This document shows, in pieces, positions 1 to 11,681 of a stretch of DNA of 64,000 nucleotides; positions within the stretch are counted from its first letter, which is position 1, and the number at the start of each line of letters is the position of its first letter. Origin of the DNA: Micrasema longulum (lineage: Eukaryota > Arthropoda > Insecta > Trichoptera > Brachycentridae); contig JAGVSM010003976.1 in NCBI GenBank assembly GCA_022494885.1, positions 88,912-152,911 of the forward strand, in the 5' to 3' direction. The position numbers were made by a program, and so were the translations under genes. The notes under the pieces are model-generated. The model saw only the letters and a program-made list of their open reading frames with translations, was not told the DNA's origin and did no database searches.

Positions 1-2
1 GT

Positions 3-2102
3 AAATACAACCCATCCAAAAATTATAAAACATTTGATCTTCATTCAGTATCGAAGGAGAAAAATTGTAAATTTCAAGAAACAACATCGAGAGATGAACT
101 ACTTTTACTGTTGGAAAGGGAAAGAAAATTATATGAAACTCAAATTAACGACGTCAAAAAGCAACTAGCCGATGTTACCAAATTTGAGTGTAGATTTCCA
201 AATACAGTCCAGGTTTGTTCAAATTGTGAAAAAATTAAAGAAGAGCGTGATTTTTATTTTAAGAAATCATTAATCATGCAACCGCATGAAATTTTCACTG
301 CTGAGTTAAAAAGTAAGAATTGTGAATTAGAACAGCAAATTCGGAGTCTTAAGAAACAAAATGATGTTTTACTTGAAAATAATAATTCATTAAAGTCGTG
401 TTTAGAACAAGCAAATAAAATACCTCGCAATATTGATGTCGAAATGGAAAATTACATGCAACTCGCCATAAATAAGCTCGAAAGGGATTTAAAAAGAGCC
501 CATGGTGATATTCAGTGTCTCGAAGAAGAGAGGAATCGCTTACGTTGTAAATTAATTACCTCTGCTACAAGCAGTGTCAATAGAGAAGATACAGATTTAA
601 GAGAATTATCATTCCAGCTAAGAAATTCTAACAACCTTTATGGAAGAAAATCTCCTATGGTTGAAAATCTAATAAAAGAGCGCGAAGATCTTGGGGAAAA
701 ATTAAAAGGCATGGAATCTGAATTACTGCATGTTAAATCTCTGAATAATCAACTAAAAACTCTTCAACTTGAAAATGATAAAAATATTGCAGAAAACCAA
801 GCAAGCTTCTTTGAAGCTAAAAGAGAGATTCGAGAATTACGTGAAAAGATTAGAGCCTTAGAAAAATGTAAAGCTGAATTAGAATATGAATACCAAATTC
901 TTAAATCGGACAAGATGACACTGAAAGATACTGTTACCAAAATTGACCAAGATCGTGACAAATTGATCATGGACATTGATGATAAAACTGAAAGGCTTTC
1001 AACCGCAGATAATGAACTAAGATCTAAAAATACTTCAATTGAAATATTAGAAAATAAGATAAGAGAATTAAACAAAAAGTTGGATCTACTGACTTTGTCT
1101 AATGCTTCGTTGGAACACAAGGTTCGCGATTCTCAAACCCGAAATGAAGCTATTTCTATTGAACTTTCAACAATAAGTACACAACGTGACAATGCTTTGA
1201 TTGAAAACAAGAGGCTGCAGAGTGATTTAGCCACAGTAAATAATGATTTAAGGACAATAAATAGAGAGTATGAAAACTCTCGTAAGGAAGTAGAACAGAT
1301 GAAGCAACAACTGCAGCATTATGTCGATGAGGTCAGAAGAATTGAAGATATTCTGTCTAGAAAAGAAGCCGAACGCACAGACATGCTGGATAACTTTGCT
1401 AGTCTTTCTCACGAGGCGACTGTTCTAGAAAACAATAATCATTCTTTAGAAAATGAATCCGCTAGTAAAAGTGTTCAATTACAAGTTACTATAGAACGAT
1501 TAAACGATATAGAGAAGAAAGTAGAATCCAGAGAGGCTCTTATTGACATGCAAGAGACAAAAATGGCTTCTTTAATATACAATATTTCAAAACTAGAATG
1601 CGAATTATCCCAACAAAAAGATTTGACAGCTATGGCTGAAAAGAATCTGGAATATGCTAGAGAGACATGTGCGACTTTAGAAAAACAAAAGAAAGCAATT
1701 CTGATCGGTGTCGGTGAAACAGATTCCGATAGAAAACAACTCGAATACAATTTAAGGTCAATAAAAGGGGAAAAAGCCAAAATTGAAGAAAATTATGCAA
1801 AGGACAGAGCTACGGTAGAATCTTTAGAATCACTTCTCGACAGTAGCCGTAGGGAGGTGGTAGAACTGAAACTACAGTTACAAGAAGCACGAGAAGAGAC
1901 TCGTATACTGAAGGATAAAGTAGAACATCTGCAATGCAGATTAAAGAAAGTCGAAGGTGAAAGTTACAGTAGCAGACAACGCTCGGAGGAAGCAGCTAAA
2001 AATCTCCAAGACCTCAAGTGGCAGATTAATGACCAGAGATTTCAAAGGTTAAGAACATTAGAACAACAAAGTTCTAGTAAGCAATGCTCGGGCACGCTTT
2101 GA
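3..2102 (+). CDS. Cep135: CEP135/Bld10-like centriolar coiled-coil protein, 3' part (5' end outside window)
   Basis: An open frame runs without interruption from base 3 to a TGA at 2100-2102, giving 699 residues; the N-terminal part lies upstream of the window, so no start can be assigned. Nearly the whole product is charged heptad-like coiled coil rich in E, K, L, R and N, with no membrane segment and no catalytic motif. The C-terminal third has the layout I know from CEP135/TSGA10: an RxDMLxxFxxLxxEA-like block, then LxxIxxLExEL, then a VESLESLL-like block and a basic R/Q-rich tail. CEP135 (Bld10 in Drosophila) is a centriole cartwheel and wall scaffold needed for centriole assembly. No intron interrupts these 2.1 kb. 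The family call rests on block order and tail resemblance; another long centrosomal coiled coil (TSGA10-like) is the main alternative. Confidence 0.72.
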   Translation, partial: KYNPSKNYKTFDLHSVSKEKNCKFQETTSRDELLLLLERERKLYETQINDVKKQLADVTKFECRFPNTVQVCSNCEKIKEERDFYFKKSLIMQPHEIFTAELKSKNCELEQQIRSLKKQNDVLLENNNSLKSCLEQANKIPRNIDVEMENYMQLAINKLERDLKRAHGDIQCLEEERNRLRCKLITSATSSVNREDTDLRELSFQLRNSNNLYGRKSPMVENLIKEREDLGEKLKGMESELLHVKSLNNQLKTLQLENDKNIAENQASFFEAKREIRELREKIRALEKCKAELEYEYQILKSDKMTLKDTVTKIDQDRDKLIMDIDDKTERLSTADNELRSKNTSIEILENKIRELNKKLDLLTLSNASLEHKVRDSQTRNEAISIELSTISTQRDNALIENKRLQSDLATVNNDLRTINREYENSRKEVEQMKQQLQHYVDEVRRIEDILSRKEAERTDMLDNFASLSHEATVLENNNHSLENESASKSVQLQVTIERLNDIEKKVESREALIDMQETKMASLIYNISKLECELSQQKDLTAMAEKNLEYARETCATLEKQKKAILIGVGETDSDRKQLEYNLRSIKGEKAKIEENYAKDRATVESLESLLDSSRREVVELKLQLQEAREETRILKDKVEHLQCRLKKVEGESYSSRQRSEEAAKNLQDLKWQINDQRFQRLRTLEQQSSSKQCSGTL

Positions 2103-3193
2103 GGAACTTTAGAACGTATCCACTATGTACATACACCGAGTACATGTATCTGTAAATACACCATTTGTGGCTTATTTTTATTAGACATTAAGTTGAATAT
2201 GTAAGATTTTTTATAATTCCATATTGTGTAACATAATTGTGTATTTTCAAAAAAGTTTTATTTTATATGCCATACTGCAAAATGTATATATTAATTAGAT
2301 AAGTAGTTAAAGAAAAATATATTTATGATATTTTTTATTTGAACAAATATATTTTTTGTTTTATTAACTACCCTGCAATAAGAAAGTCCAGTTTTAATGA
2401 TTCAGTCATTTATTTTTTCAAATATGGTTACAAATGTCAAAGTTACTACAAAATAAAAATCGGTAACAATTTTTGAAACAATGGAAATACATACCTACTA
2501 TTACAATATTATGTATATATAATTTTCGATAAATGTACAATTGACTTCTTTTTATCAAATTGTTAGAAGCTTTGACCTCCAAGAGCATAATAGAAAATAC
2601 TGTTTTATTGTAATAATTACAAATCTAACACACAAAATGCCTTATAAGTTATGTAAGATTATTATTTATTATAAAGTGTAGGGGAATGCAACATTGTTGA
2701 TCCTTCAAAGACCTCCGTTCCAAAATCAAAATGGTTTCAATTTAGTATAAATTTTCACATTGGTCGAATTACTAATCATTGCTTGCTACTTAAAAAAATG
2801 TTTTACAATAATGAATATTATTTACATGCTTTTAAACAAATCTTATATATTGTCACCTATATATTATTCATCAAAGCTGCCAATATTTACAAGTGTTATT
2901 TTACAACAAATACTAATGGATGATATATATGTATGTACAATATTATGCAATAGTTTCGAAACATAATTTGCCTTAAATACAAGATCACTTTAACAAAATG
3001 TGTCAATGTTTTTATATTAATTATTATGTTAACATATTACAACAGAGATGAAGAACATTTAAGAGAATTATGTACTTAAATCAATTGAAAGAAACTGATC
3101 AGTATGGTTAGCAGTTAGGTTAGCTAGCCGCGGTGTATATCGTTGCTTGGTGGTACCCATTTTATTAAGCTTAAAAAAAATATTTATCAAATC
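2103..3193. other. 3'-UTR and AT-rich intergenic DNA
   Basis: This AT-rich stretch follows the CEP135-like stop codon. An AATAAA-type signal occurs near 2452. I see no conserved ORF, RNA gene or recognisable repeat. Confidence 0.5.
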
Positions 3194-3295
3194 AGGGCTG
3201 GTATTCCGAACGCGTTTACAGCGCGCTATAATGCGTATTTAGTACGTAAAAACGCGCTATACCGCGCTATAATTTCGTTTGGAATACCACCCCTG
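3194..3295. repeat. Short GGTATTC-ended palindromic element, copy 1
   Basis: An approximately 100-bp element with imperfect terminal inverted repeats: AGGGCTGGTATTCCGAACG at the left, and AGGGGTGGTATTCCAAACG read from the right end. The centre carries TTAGTACGTAAA. Related copies lie near 21.1, 22.5 and 48.97 kb. It is probably a tiny non-autonomous DNA element. Confidence 0.6.
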
Positions 3296-3673
3296 GTGTC
3301 ATAAAAGACAATAAATCAATTTAATTTTGATAAAAACAAATAGGTGAGACCTACTAAAAATGTATTATTACAAGTTAAGAGCGGTGAAATAACCTTTAGT
3401 TATTTTATATTTAGATTAGATCTGAATAATTCGCACATTTCATAGTATTTTTTTGTAAAACTAGTTTTTATGATCCTTCGAGTAATAATAATATATTCAA
3501 AATGGCAGCTTGTTGAATTTTCTTACCTGTTAGGTATGCATATTAGTTTCTAAATTGTAATTATCTTAAACTATCCACCATGTGTGATAATTTCACTATT
3601 GTGCTATCTGTCATTATGTTATCAAACTTTTTTGATTTTCACGGTCCTTCAGATGCACCATAAGTTTTTCTGG

Positions 3674-4072
3674 GTTATTATGCCGAGTGTCAATTGTACT
3701 TTTTATCGACATTTCGGATCGCATTACAGCGTCCATCAACAGGGTTTATGTTATTTGTGTAGAAAGATGTATAACGTTGAGTATTTAGGATTTGTTCCGT
3801 GTCACAGTCGTTGCTGTACATGTCTGAAAAATTAAGAGTAAAGGAGCACATGAGCGCATGTAGGCTTGGCTACCCCGAAAAATCGGCTTTGGCTGAACAC
3901 CACATAGACTGTGAAGCGCCACAGATTTCAAATTGACGAGCTGTAGACAGCAACGACTGCGACACAGTACAAATCCTAAGTACTTAACGTTATACGTCTA
4001 TCTACACAAATAACATCAACCCTGATGATGGACACTTCAGCAAATAGTATGAACAACACACGGCATAATAAA
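3674..4072. repeat. Foldback element with about 90-bp inverted arms
   Basis: Bases 3731-3820 are imperfectly complementary to 3943-4033 (for example TTATTTGTGTAGA in one arm and its complement in the other). Weaker pairing extends outward to ATTATGCCG at about 3677-3685 and its complement at about 4061-4069. The spacer is about 120 nt. The short ORF at 3584-3835 overlaps one arm and is not taken as a gene. Confidence 0.6.
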
Positions 4073-4080
4073 TAACACTT

Positions 4081-6201
4081 TGAACTTATTGTATTTTATT
4101 CTATAAAGTTTTGGATTGCATATCTAATATCAAGGTTATTTCATTAATGTGTGAAATTTGTTTGATGGTACCATATTTGATGCATTTGATGAACAGCCGA
4201 TCTCAGTATCTTTAAAAAATTTAAAGGTTTATTTTGACTTTCTACCTTGACTTAAATGGTTTTTTTTTTACTGTGATAAAAAAATTGCCATTTTATAGGG
4301 AATCCAATTAATAAATACAGAACAAAACAAGCATTCCTATTGATAGTAAAATATAAGTTCCCTTATTTTCAAGATCGGATATAATAGGTATATAACAACC
4401 AGTAAAAGCAGAGTTATTATTTTTATGAACAAATCATTATTTGTATACAAAAATATAGTGTATTCGTTGATTGTATATGTATACACTAGATGCGGCACTA
4501 AGCACCCGTCTTATGTTCCATTCAACTGAGGTTCTGGAACTTATCTTGTATTTGGTGGAAAATAGTGTTTTACGCGCAGCGGTCAGTAAATGTGAAGCAG
4601 CGCAAAAGGGCGCGACATACAGCCTTGAATTTACAGTAAACTGGCATGGACAGTTAGCCTTTCTCATTATTAAAACATAATTTGAACCTATCATTTTACG
4701 AAGCATCATCTCTATTTAATTAAACCTCAGTGAGTGTATCGGACGATTAAGGTTTCGCAGCTAGCAACCACCCATAAATAACTCATTTTAAAAACATTGT
4801 AGGAATATACATTTTTTATTTTTTATAATTACTTTCTTTTTTATTATTATGTTGAAGTTGTAATGATAGTTTAGGTTATTAGGTATTTTTCTGGTAAAGT
4901 GATGTTTCGAACAGTAATATTAAGCACAAATATTATTGTCATATTAGATAATGATCGTGTAATAAAAACAGAAACATGAAATGGTATGCAACTCTTTCAA
5001 ATGTAGAGTGGGAATGTTTGGGATTATTTTCTTAACTTTTATCTTTACTGTAAATCGAATGGTCAAAGATTTTATAACACCCATTCTTTGAAAAAATAAG
5101 ACATTTCATTGAATTTTTATTGAGTACTAAAAATAAATGTTAACCATAAAAAAATTAAATAATATATTTAAATCCAAATGCTTAAATACTGCTAAAATTT
5201 AAGTAATGATTTGATCACAAATTGTGGATTATAATACAAGATAAATATGTTGCCAATGTTAATTCAAGCTTGGACCGAAGAATGAAAGATTTTATAAAAA
5301 GCACATAATTCATGTAATTACATACAGAATGTTCACGATTATTTTCACATCCCTCTTACATTTCATGTTTATGTTTACTACATTAACATTTTGTGCAAGC
5401 TTCACTGTAGAAGGCGTTTTCATACAAAAATATGTTTAATGACTGACAAATATGTAAACATTCCAATACATTCGATCATCACACTGCCTCCTAATTTTAA
5501 AAATTTACGAAAATATTAAATTAAATACTATAGTTACAATATTACACCTACATCTATATTAATAGTAAATAATACATGAATATTCACATTGAAATATAAT
5601 ACATTTAAATACACAAACTGTTGAGGAAGTAATTAAGAAACAAATACAGTAGGCGTACAATACTTAATTTAATATTAATCACATTTATTTTATGGTAACT
5701 ATACAAACAAATCAGTCGATACATATATTAAACGACACAAGAGGTTTGTCATGAACATTTTTTGTAAAATTATAAGAGTTAACAGCACAAGATTTAAATT
5801 TATTCAAATGTTACAATTTTTTCAAATTTAAGAATTTTTTTGTAAAGGTAAGCCAGATTAAAAAAAATGTATTTATATTATGTTAAAATAATGTAAAAAC
5901 TTAAAACCTGTAAAAACTATTGAGATCATTAAATAAACCCTGTTGCACTGAAATGTTGTAGTTTGAAGAAATAACCAAATTAGCTTTGCAAATCGAGTGT
6001 AGAACCACTTTGCATTTAAACAAATTTATCTATTGGTGGTTAACGACACATTTATGCAATATTGATTGAACATTGATTTTCTCAGCCAAATAAATACCCT
6101 AAATGGATTACTTATAGGTTCTCGTAAAATTCATTTCTCAATGAAAAACAATTTTAGGTTGTTGATTGATTTGGTGTTTATTTTGTAGAACTCCATATTT
6201 G
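4081..6201. other. Intergenic, no gene recognised
   Basis: AT-rich sequence. A small less AT-rich patch at 4470-4680 has overlapping short ORFs on both strands without family resemblance. Nothing else can be supported. Confidence 0.4.
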
Positions 6202-6435
6202 AACTTATAATATTAGAAATCAAACACTGATTTGATTTTTTCTACTTAAGTACCTTGAATTATAAAACTATATAAAGACATTCAATTCATCTAATCTTCA
6301 CATTCGTTTGAAAATGCCCTAACAAGGCGAAACAATTGTCACAATTTTTTTGTTTTTATACTTTTTATATTTGTAAAAATAAAATAAAGTGTTCAGTAGA
6401 CTCAAATCAGTGTTTGATTTCTAATATTATAAGTT
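6202..6435 (+). mobile_element. Penelope-type terminal unit flanked by perfect 34-bp inverted repeats
   Basis: Bases 6202-6235 and 6402-6435 are perfect reverse complements over 34 bp. The 166-bp interior contains a hammerhead-like segment (6308-6340). A similar plan, inverted repeats around a ribozyme-like motif, is seen at 54.6-54.9 kb next to a Penelope-like endonuclease fragment. I therefore interpret this as an isolated Penelope-type terminal unit, although no coding part is adjacent. Confidence 0.5.
6308..6340 (+). ncRNA. Degenerate hammerhead-ribozyme-like motif
   Basis: TTGAAAA (consensus core CUGANGA, two changes) is followed by a short GCC/GGC stem with loop CTAACAA, then GAAAC. 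The order core, stem II, GAAA is the hammerhead layout. A cleavage triplet was not established and activity is unlikely. Confidence 0.4.
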
Positions 6436-6588
6436 TACAATTTTAGGTACTTGATTCTAGAAATATTTACTCAGTGTAAGATTCTAGAAATAGACGTAGC
6501 ATATTTATAAGGTATTACATTGGTAAGAGTAAATTATAAGTCTTAACATTAAGTATTCTCTTTTTATGTGCTGATGCAATTTGCAATA

Positions 6589-6595
6589 TTTATTT
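6589..6595 (-). terminator. Possible polyadenylation signal of the TMEM170A gene
   Basis: A TTTATT on the plus strand reads AATAAA on the minus strand, about 90 nt past the TMEM170A-like stop codon. Its assignment rests on position only. Confidence 0.35.
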
Positions 6596-6684
6596 AGAAA
6601 TATCATTTCAGTGCATAATGTTGACAATAATTTTAGGTTAAAAATATGAATCAGTTTAATTACCTCCTCAACAACAAAATAAGT

Positions 6685-7068
6685 TTAAAGTGTCGCTAAT
6701 ATTCTGGTAAAGCCAACACAAGCTGCAGTGACGGTCTGTCCGATGCCCCATAGCATGGCATACACTGGAGACATCTGCAAGGAGGAGGCTCGGTACACGA
6801 AGGCGATGGCGGCGCTGCTCAGCACGCCCGACGTGGTCGGAGTCACCACTCCCATCACCAGAATAAATATAGGAAAAAACTTGCCGAACTTGTGCTTCCG
6901 CAGAGTGGCGAAGGATATTAAAGCGGCGCATGTATGCACGAATATCGACGAAAACAACGACCAGAGAAACACTTGGTACCACATTTCCGCAAATGTGTTC
7001 AGAGGATCGGCTGGAGTTAGGCTGATCACATTGGCGATGGTATCCAACTCCGATAGCATGCTATACAT
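6685..7068 (-). CDS. TMEM170A: Transmembrane protein 170A homologue
   Basis: This is a single-exon frame of 127 residues. The chosen start is the ATG at 7068-7066; the open frame begins only two codons earlier after an in-frame TAA at 7080-7078. Three hydrophobic segments lie at about residues 31-57, 66-92 and 101-125. Between the first two is a basic LRKHKFGKF loop matching the LRxHKxGRF motif of the vertebrate protein. GVVTPTTSGVLSSAAIAFVY and the C-terminal FTRILATL are strongly family-like (vertebrate LRILATL end). TMEM170A is an ER and nuclear-envelope membrane protein linked to ER sheet formation. The length is slightly below the human protein, with the difference at the N-terminus. An ORF on the opposite strand (6728-7081) is its shadow. 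Confidence 0.9.
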   Translation of the reverse strand: MYSMLSELDTIANVISLTPADPLNTFAEMWYQVFLWSLFSSIFVHTCAALISFATLRKHKFGKFFPIFILVMGVVTPTTSGVLSSAAIAFVYRASSLQMSPVYAMLWGIGQTVTAACVGFTRILATL

Positions 7069-7080
7069 GATCAATGTTTA

Positions 7081-8199
7081 GGTGTGCTCATCCCAAGGAC
7101 AGAGCAAAACACTTGTACCGCTGGTTGCTCTGATCACTTCGATTTCCATTGGGTTCAAGATATGCTATATTATATACGAAGTCCCATTTTTATTATCTAA
7201 AATGCGAAACATTCTTAAATGAAAAATGTAACTTCATCACATTTACGAAACTAGAGTCAGTGAGCAATTCGGTTCTTACATTTCGTGAAGGTGCGTAAAA
7301 CATGTTGGTATTTTACATTTATCATAATCCGTCAATTTAGTTCATATAACAATAATATTAACTGTTCTTTGTAAGAAATATTTTTCGTAATTCTATTTCC
7401 ATTTATGAAGTACGCTAACCTGTCAATGTATCAATGGATAAGAGCTGTCAAAATATTTTTTAAACAGCTGATATCCGTGGCTAAAACTTCATTTTTTTTA
7501 TTGAATAGAAATTTAGGATGTAGGCAGTACGTCGGAATTTGTATGTGATCCAAAACAGAAAAATACCAATCAATTATCAATAAAATGTCATTTTATTGAG
7601 TTCTTGATTTAATTATGTTATGAAATATGATGAAGTAAAAAAAACTTAACTAAAAGCTAAATAAGACGGAGTGTAGTCCCATGGTAGTATACTCTACCAC
7701 AATTTTATTTTAATTTCCGTGAACCTTCATCGTTTGAACATCTATATTTAAAAAATATATACTTCTGTTCATTAATTTTTATGAAGGCTAGACTTTTGTA
7801 CTCCCTTTTCTAAGTTTCTCTAGCTATGATGAAAAATGTTGATAAACTCTCTAGTTAATAAAACAAACAATTTTTATTACAGATTTGGACTTGTGTACTT
7901 AAAATTCAAAATTTTGTTAAATCACAAAAACGAAATATGTGTTGTTTTTAAAAAAAGAGATAACCATCGGCTTGTGATTTTAAAACAAAATAATGAAGAG
8001 GAATCGGGAACGGATAAAAATAGTGTATTCAATAAGAGTTCTTTATAACTATTGTTCTTATAGTAATAAAAAAAAAAGATTCCGAGGAAAAAGATACGTA
8101 ACCTCGCATAGCGTGGGTAGGTAACTTTTGAAAATAAGGTTGATTTTTTACCATTCACATTTTTTGCTTTGTGTCCATTTTCCATTTTGCTGTTGGCGG
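7081..8199. other. Intergenic region between divergent TMEM170A and GNL2 genes
   Basis: TMEM170A reads left and GNL2 reads right, so this roughly 1.1 kb should contain both upstream regions. No TATA box at a convincing position and no conserved ORF was found. The short ORF at 7836-8048 is low-complexity and unsupported. Confidence 0.45.
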
Positions 8200-8342
8200 T
8201 CTGCCCGGCTCTGCGTTCCGTCCAGTTCGGGTCGGTAATTTAGTGATAATTTTCTGTGATTTACTATCCAGTTTTATGTGCATGCAATAAAACGAGGAAG
8301 TTGTCTAATTTTGAAAAATAGTTAACAGTATTTAAGATTGAG
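8200..8342 (+). other. Inferred 5'-UTR exon of GNL2 (left end uncertain)
   Basis: A less AT-rich patch (GTCTGCCCGGCTCTGCG near 8200) is followed by sequence ending AAGATTGAG directly before GTAAGT at 8343, a strong splice donor. A matching acceptor, TTGCGTTTTAG, ends at 8504, 33 nt before the GNL2 start codon. The implied intron is 8343-8504. Inferred from splice signals only; the transcription start is not resolved. Confidence 0.5.
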
Positions 8343-8537
8343 GTAAGTTATATTACAATATTAATGTTGATTGTTATTATCCTTTTTGCGAAAACTATCT
8401 TGCCCATAGTTTACAGTCTTGCAACCTCAAGAAATTTCTTTGTCATTTATTCCTTCCTTGTCAGTTGACTCGAGCTCGCCGCACGTGTTGTCTTTGCGTT
8501 TTAGATTTATTCCACAAGTTATTTGTTTTTTATAAAA

Positions 8538-10601
8538 ATGGGAAAAGTAAGATCCACCACTGGAGCCCCTCGGAAGCAGGGTTTCAACAAATCCAACCAT
8601 TCAATGAATCCAGACAGGCCTACAGAGGGATTAAAAGGTGTGGGGAAAGTGAGAACTCGATCCACGATTAAGAGGTTACAAATGTACAGAAATTTTAAAG
8701 CCAAAAGAGACAAAACGGGACACATAATAACACCGGCGCCATTTCAAGGAAGATTACCATCAGGAACTAGAGCTCGGGTGGAGCCAAACCAGAAATGGTT
8801 CGGTAACTCCAGGGTTATTTCTCAAAATGCTCTTCAAAAATTTCAAAATGAACTCGGTGGTGCTATCAAAAATCCTTATCAAGTTGTAATGAAGCCTACC
8901 AAGTTGCCGATTACACTGTTAAATGAAACTGCAAAGAACGCCAGAGTGCATCTCCTGGATACAGAAAGTTTTAGCAAAACATTCGGCCCTAACAAAAGTC
9001 GTAAACGAGTAAACACTCAGTTCACCGATCTCGAACTTCTATCTCAAGCTGCTAATACCAAATCTGAGACTTACAATAAAGAAAAGGACCTGGATCTGGT
9101 TAAGGAAGTCACCGGTTTCAAGGATGGACAGAGAGAATGGATTTTTGGAGCAGGACAGAGTAAACGGATTTGGAATGAACTGTACAAAGTGGTCGACTCT
9201 TCTGATGTTTTGCTTCAGGTGCTCGATGCTCGAGATCCACAAGGAACGCGTTGTCCTCATATTGAGAAGTTCTTGAGAGTTGAAAAACCACACAAACATC
9301 TTATATTTATTTTAAATAAAGTAGATTTAGTTCCCGCATGGGTTACACAGCGCTGGGTGGCTATCTTAAGTGCGGATTACCCTACAGTTGCATTTCACGC
9401 ATCTCTCACTCATCCCTTCGGTAAAGGATCCTTGATCAATTTACTTCGTCAATTCGGAAAACTTCACATTGACAAAAAACAAATAAGTGTCGGATTCATC
9501 GGCTATCCTAATGTAGGAAAATCGTCCGTCATCAATACTTTGCGGTCCAAAAAGGTATGCAAAGTAGCTCCTATCGCCGGGGAGACCAAAGTATGGCAAT
9601 ACATTACGTTGATGAAGAGAATATTTTTGATCGACTGTCCGGGCGTTGTGTACCCATCGGCTGAAACTGACACAGAAAAAGTTCTAAAGGGAGTTGTGAG
9701 AGTCGAATTGGTCAAAAGTCCCGAAGATTACATTCCCGTGTTGATGGAACGTGTAAAGAAAGAATATTTGGCTAAAACTTACAAAGTCGACAACTGGGAA
9801 ACTCCTACTCAATTTTTAGAAAAACTTGCGTGCCGAAGTGGAAAACTACTCAAGAAAGGTGAGCCCGACATCAGCACAGTGTCAAAGATGGTTTTAAATG
9901 ATTGGCAAAGAGGAAAATTACCTTTCTATGTCTCACCGCCTGGTTTCGAAGTTCCCCTGAGTCAAATCAATGGAGCAGTTAAAGACAATCCAGCGGAGAG
10001 ACTTAGTAATGATGTTGATACTGACAAAATTATCGAACCACCTAAAAGTGTTGAGGAAACGATAGAAGAACAGCCTGTTGTTGATCCTAAAGTAGAACAA
10101 GGAAGATCCTTTAAAGTGATGCAAGATTTTGCTAGAATCCGCGTTGGATTACAATATGACAATGACGAGGATGTTAAACCGCTAGATAAAAGTGCTGAAG
10201 CTGAAACCCCTGATGACAGTGTTATTGATGATTCTAAGATAGACATCACGCAGACTACAGTTCAAGAAGAAGACAATGACTCTTCAGATTTTAGTGATTT
10301 TTATAGCCGTAGCGAAGAAGACTGTAGCGACATTGAAGACCACATGGCGGGACCAGATGATAAGATTTCCAAAAAACAAAAAACTGCAAGTGGAGCGTTC
10401 ACAGTACAAGATATTGGTGAAAGTTTAAGTAAAAAAATAAGGGTTATTTCCGAATCGACAAAGGCACCGAAACAGTTAACTAGTCGTCAAAGGAGGGCTG
10501 TGGACCGAGTCCAGAAGAGGAGGACTGTAGGAAGCAACTTCTATGAGGTTGCTAATGTCAAAAATAGGAACAGATCCAAGAAAAAGCCATCTGGACGTTA
10601 A
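8538..10601 (+). CDS. GNL2: Nucleolar GTP-binding protein 2 (circularly permuted GTPase)
   Basis: One intron-free frame of 687 residues from ATG 8538 (context AAAAATGGG) to TAA 10601. The N-terminus is basic and family-like ([20 protein letters not shown], then a [20 protein letters not shown] stretch). The GTPase motifs occur in permuted order: G4 NKVD at residues 260-263, G5-like [11 protein letters not shown] near 295, G1 GYPNVGKSS at 322-330, a G2-region threonine at about 350, and G3 DCPG at 366-369. This order is diagnostic of the YlqF/NOG2 family. After about residue 490 the protein becomes acidic and disordered, ending in a basic [17 protein letters not shown] nucleolar tail. Yeast Nog2 and human GNL2 act in late nuclear maturation of the 60S ribosomal subunit. 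The length is slightly shorter than human. All key motifs are intact. Confidence 0.95.
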   Translation: MGKVRSTTGAPRKQGFNKSNHSMNPDRPTEGLKGVGKVRTRSTIKRLQMYRNFKAKRDKTGHIITPAPFQGRLPSGTRARVEPNQKWFGNSRVISQNALQKFQNELGGAIKNPYQVVMKPTKLPITLLNETAKNARVHLLDTESFSKTFGPNKSRKRVNTQFTDLELLSQAANTKSETYNKEKDLDLVKEVTGFKDGQREWIFGAGQSKRIWNELYKVVDSSDVLLQVLDARDPQGTRCPHIEKFLRVEKPHKHLIFILNKVDLVPAWVTQRWVAILSADYPTVAFHASLTHPFGKGSLINLLRQFGKLHIDKKQISVGFIGYPNVGKSSVINTLRSKKVCKVAPIAGETKVWQYITLMKRIFLIDCPGVVYPSAETDTEKVLKGVVRVELVKSPEDYIPVLMERVKKEYLAKTYKVDNWETPTQFLEKLACRSGKLLKKGEPDISTVSKMVLNDWQRGKLPFYVSPPGFEVPLSQINGAVKDNPAERLSNDVDTDKIIEPPKSVEETIEEQPVVDPKVEQGRSFKVMQDFARIRVGLQYDNDEDVKPLDKSAEAETPDDSVIDDSKIDITQTTVQEEDNDSSDFSDFYSRSEEDCSDIEDHMAGPDDKISKKQKTASGAFTVQDIGESLSKKIRVISESTKAPKQLTSRQRRAVDRVQKRRTVGSNFYEVANVKNRNRSKKKPSGR

Positions 10602-10746
10602 GATTATTGAATATAATTTTATTAATTTTGAAACACTTTCAATAACAAGTCTTCACAAGTAGATATTAACACCCTATTTAATTTTACATTTCAATATAAT
10701 ATATACATAGGTACATTATATGGTGTAAAAATATTATTTTTGTTGC

Positions 10747-10752
10747 AATAAA
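10747..10752 (+). terminator. Likely GNL2 polyadenylation signal
   Basis: AATAAA lies about 145 nt after the GNL2 stop codon in an otherwise AT-rich 3' region. Confidence 0.5.
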
Positions 10753-11087
10753 ATTCATTCTAATATTATTTTTAGTGTTTTTTTAATATTACCTATGGTA
10801 AAACTATTCTTTTTTCTTTATTACATTGGTCTTTTAAAAAAAATAATTAGTATTTTAATAATTATTTTACATATTGTGTTTTTTATTCAATGTAATAGTG
10901 CATATTCTTTTATTTACCATAAATAATGTAAAGTAAACTCTTAAATCATTGATGTGTTATATATTATATCAACAATAGATTATGTTTTTTGATGTCGATC
11001 ATGACAAAACCCAATTACTGGTAAAAATTACAAATAAAAGTGAAATAAAACTATGTGTATTTTTATTATTATAATTTTTATTATGTC
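10753..11087. other. AT-rich spacer
   Basis: Downstream of GNL2. No ORF or repeat is recognisable; it ends where the dispersed repeat at 11088 starts. Confidence 0.4.
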
Positions 11088-11252
11088 AACAATGTTTTGA
11101 ACACATCCAAATGCTTGTAGGGGAGGTGGATTTCTACTTTGATCTAAATTTATTGCATATCCACTTAAACCAGCAGATGACAGGTCATAGGCCCTGTAAA
11201 TGCCTTGACTTCCATATTCCCTTCTCGAGAATATTTTGCAATAAATTTAGAT
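11088..11252 (+). repeat. CAATGTTTTGA dispersed repeat, copy 1
   Basis: It starts CAACAATGTTTTGA and contains CAAATGCTTGTAG, CCACTTAAACCAGC, GACAGGTCATAGGCCCTG and CTTCTCGAGAATATTTTGC. The same modules occur at 16.44 and 20.35 kb (reversed), 40.4-40.9 kb and 59.67 kb, so this is an unclassified interspersed family. Confidence 0.6.
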
Positions 11253-11681
11253 GTTATAATGTATATGTTATTATTTCTACTAATTTACTTTTTTTTCCAT
11301 GTTAACACATTCACTGCCTGTCTAAAATATTTCAATCTTGAAAAATATCGAACATGTTTTATTATTATTTTGGCTCGGAGATCAAACAATAAGAAATGCA
11401 AAATTAGGCAAAATAATGTATACATGTTTGTGGAAAAATTATAATTTCGCCAGAGCTCAAATATGGATTTAAAACTGCTTCCCAACTCCAACTCCGCCAG
11501 TTGGCGAAGTTAGCACTGAACCTGTTAATTATTATGGCTTAACACGGGCACAGCCTAAAAAGCCTTAACTAAGTTTATGAATATGATATATTATTCAAAA
11601 TGTAATTTAATCTGATAAAATTTGTAAATATTGATAAAATGACAAAAAAAAAATTTACTTTTTATTATTAACATTTTAGTA

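Noticed and set aside
3584..3835. 83-aa ORF with several cysteines
   Set aside because: It overlaps one arm of a foldback repeat and has no family pattern; the first codon is not ATG.
8465..8671. ORF overlapping the GNL2 start
   Set aside because: Shadow of GNL2 in another frame, spanning the inferred UTR splice acceptor.
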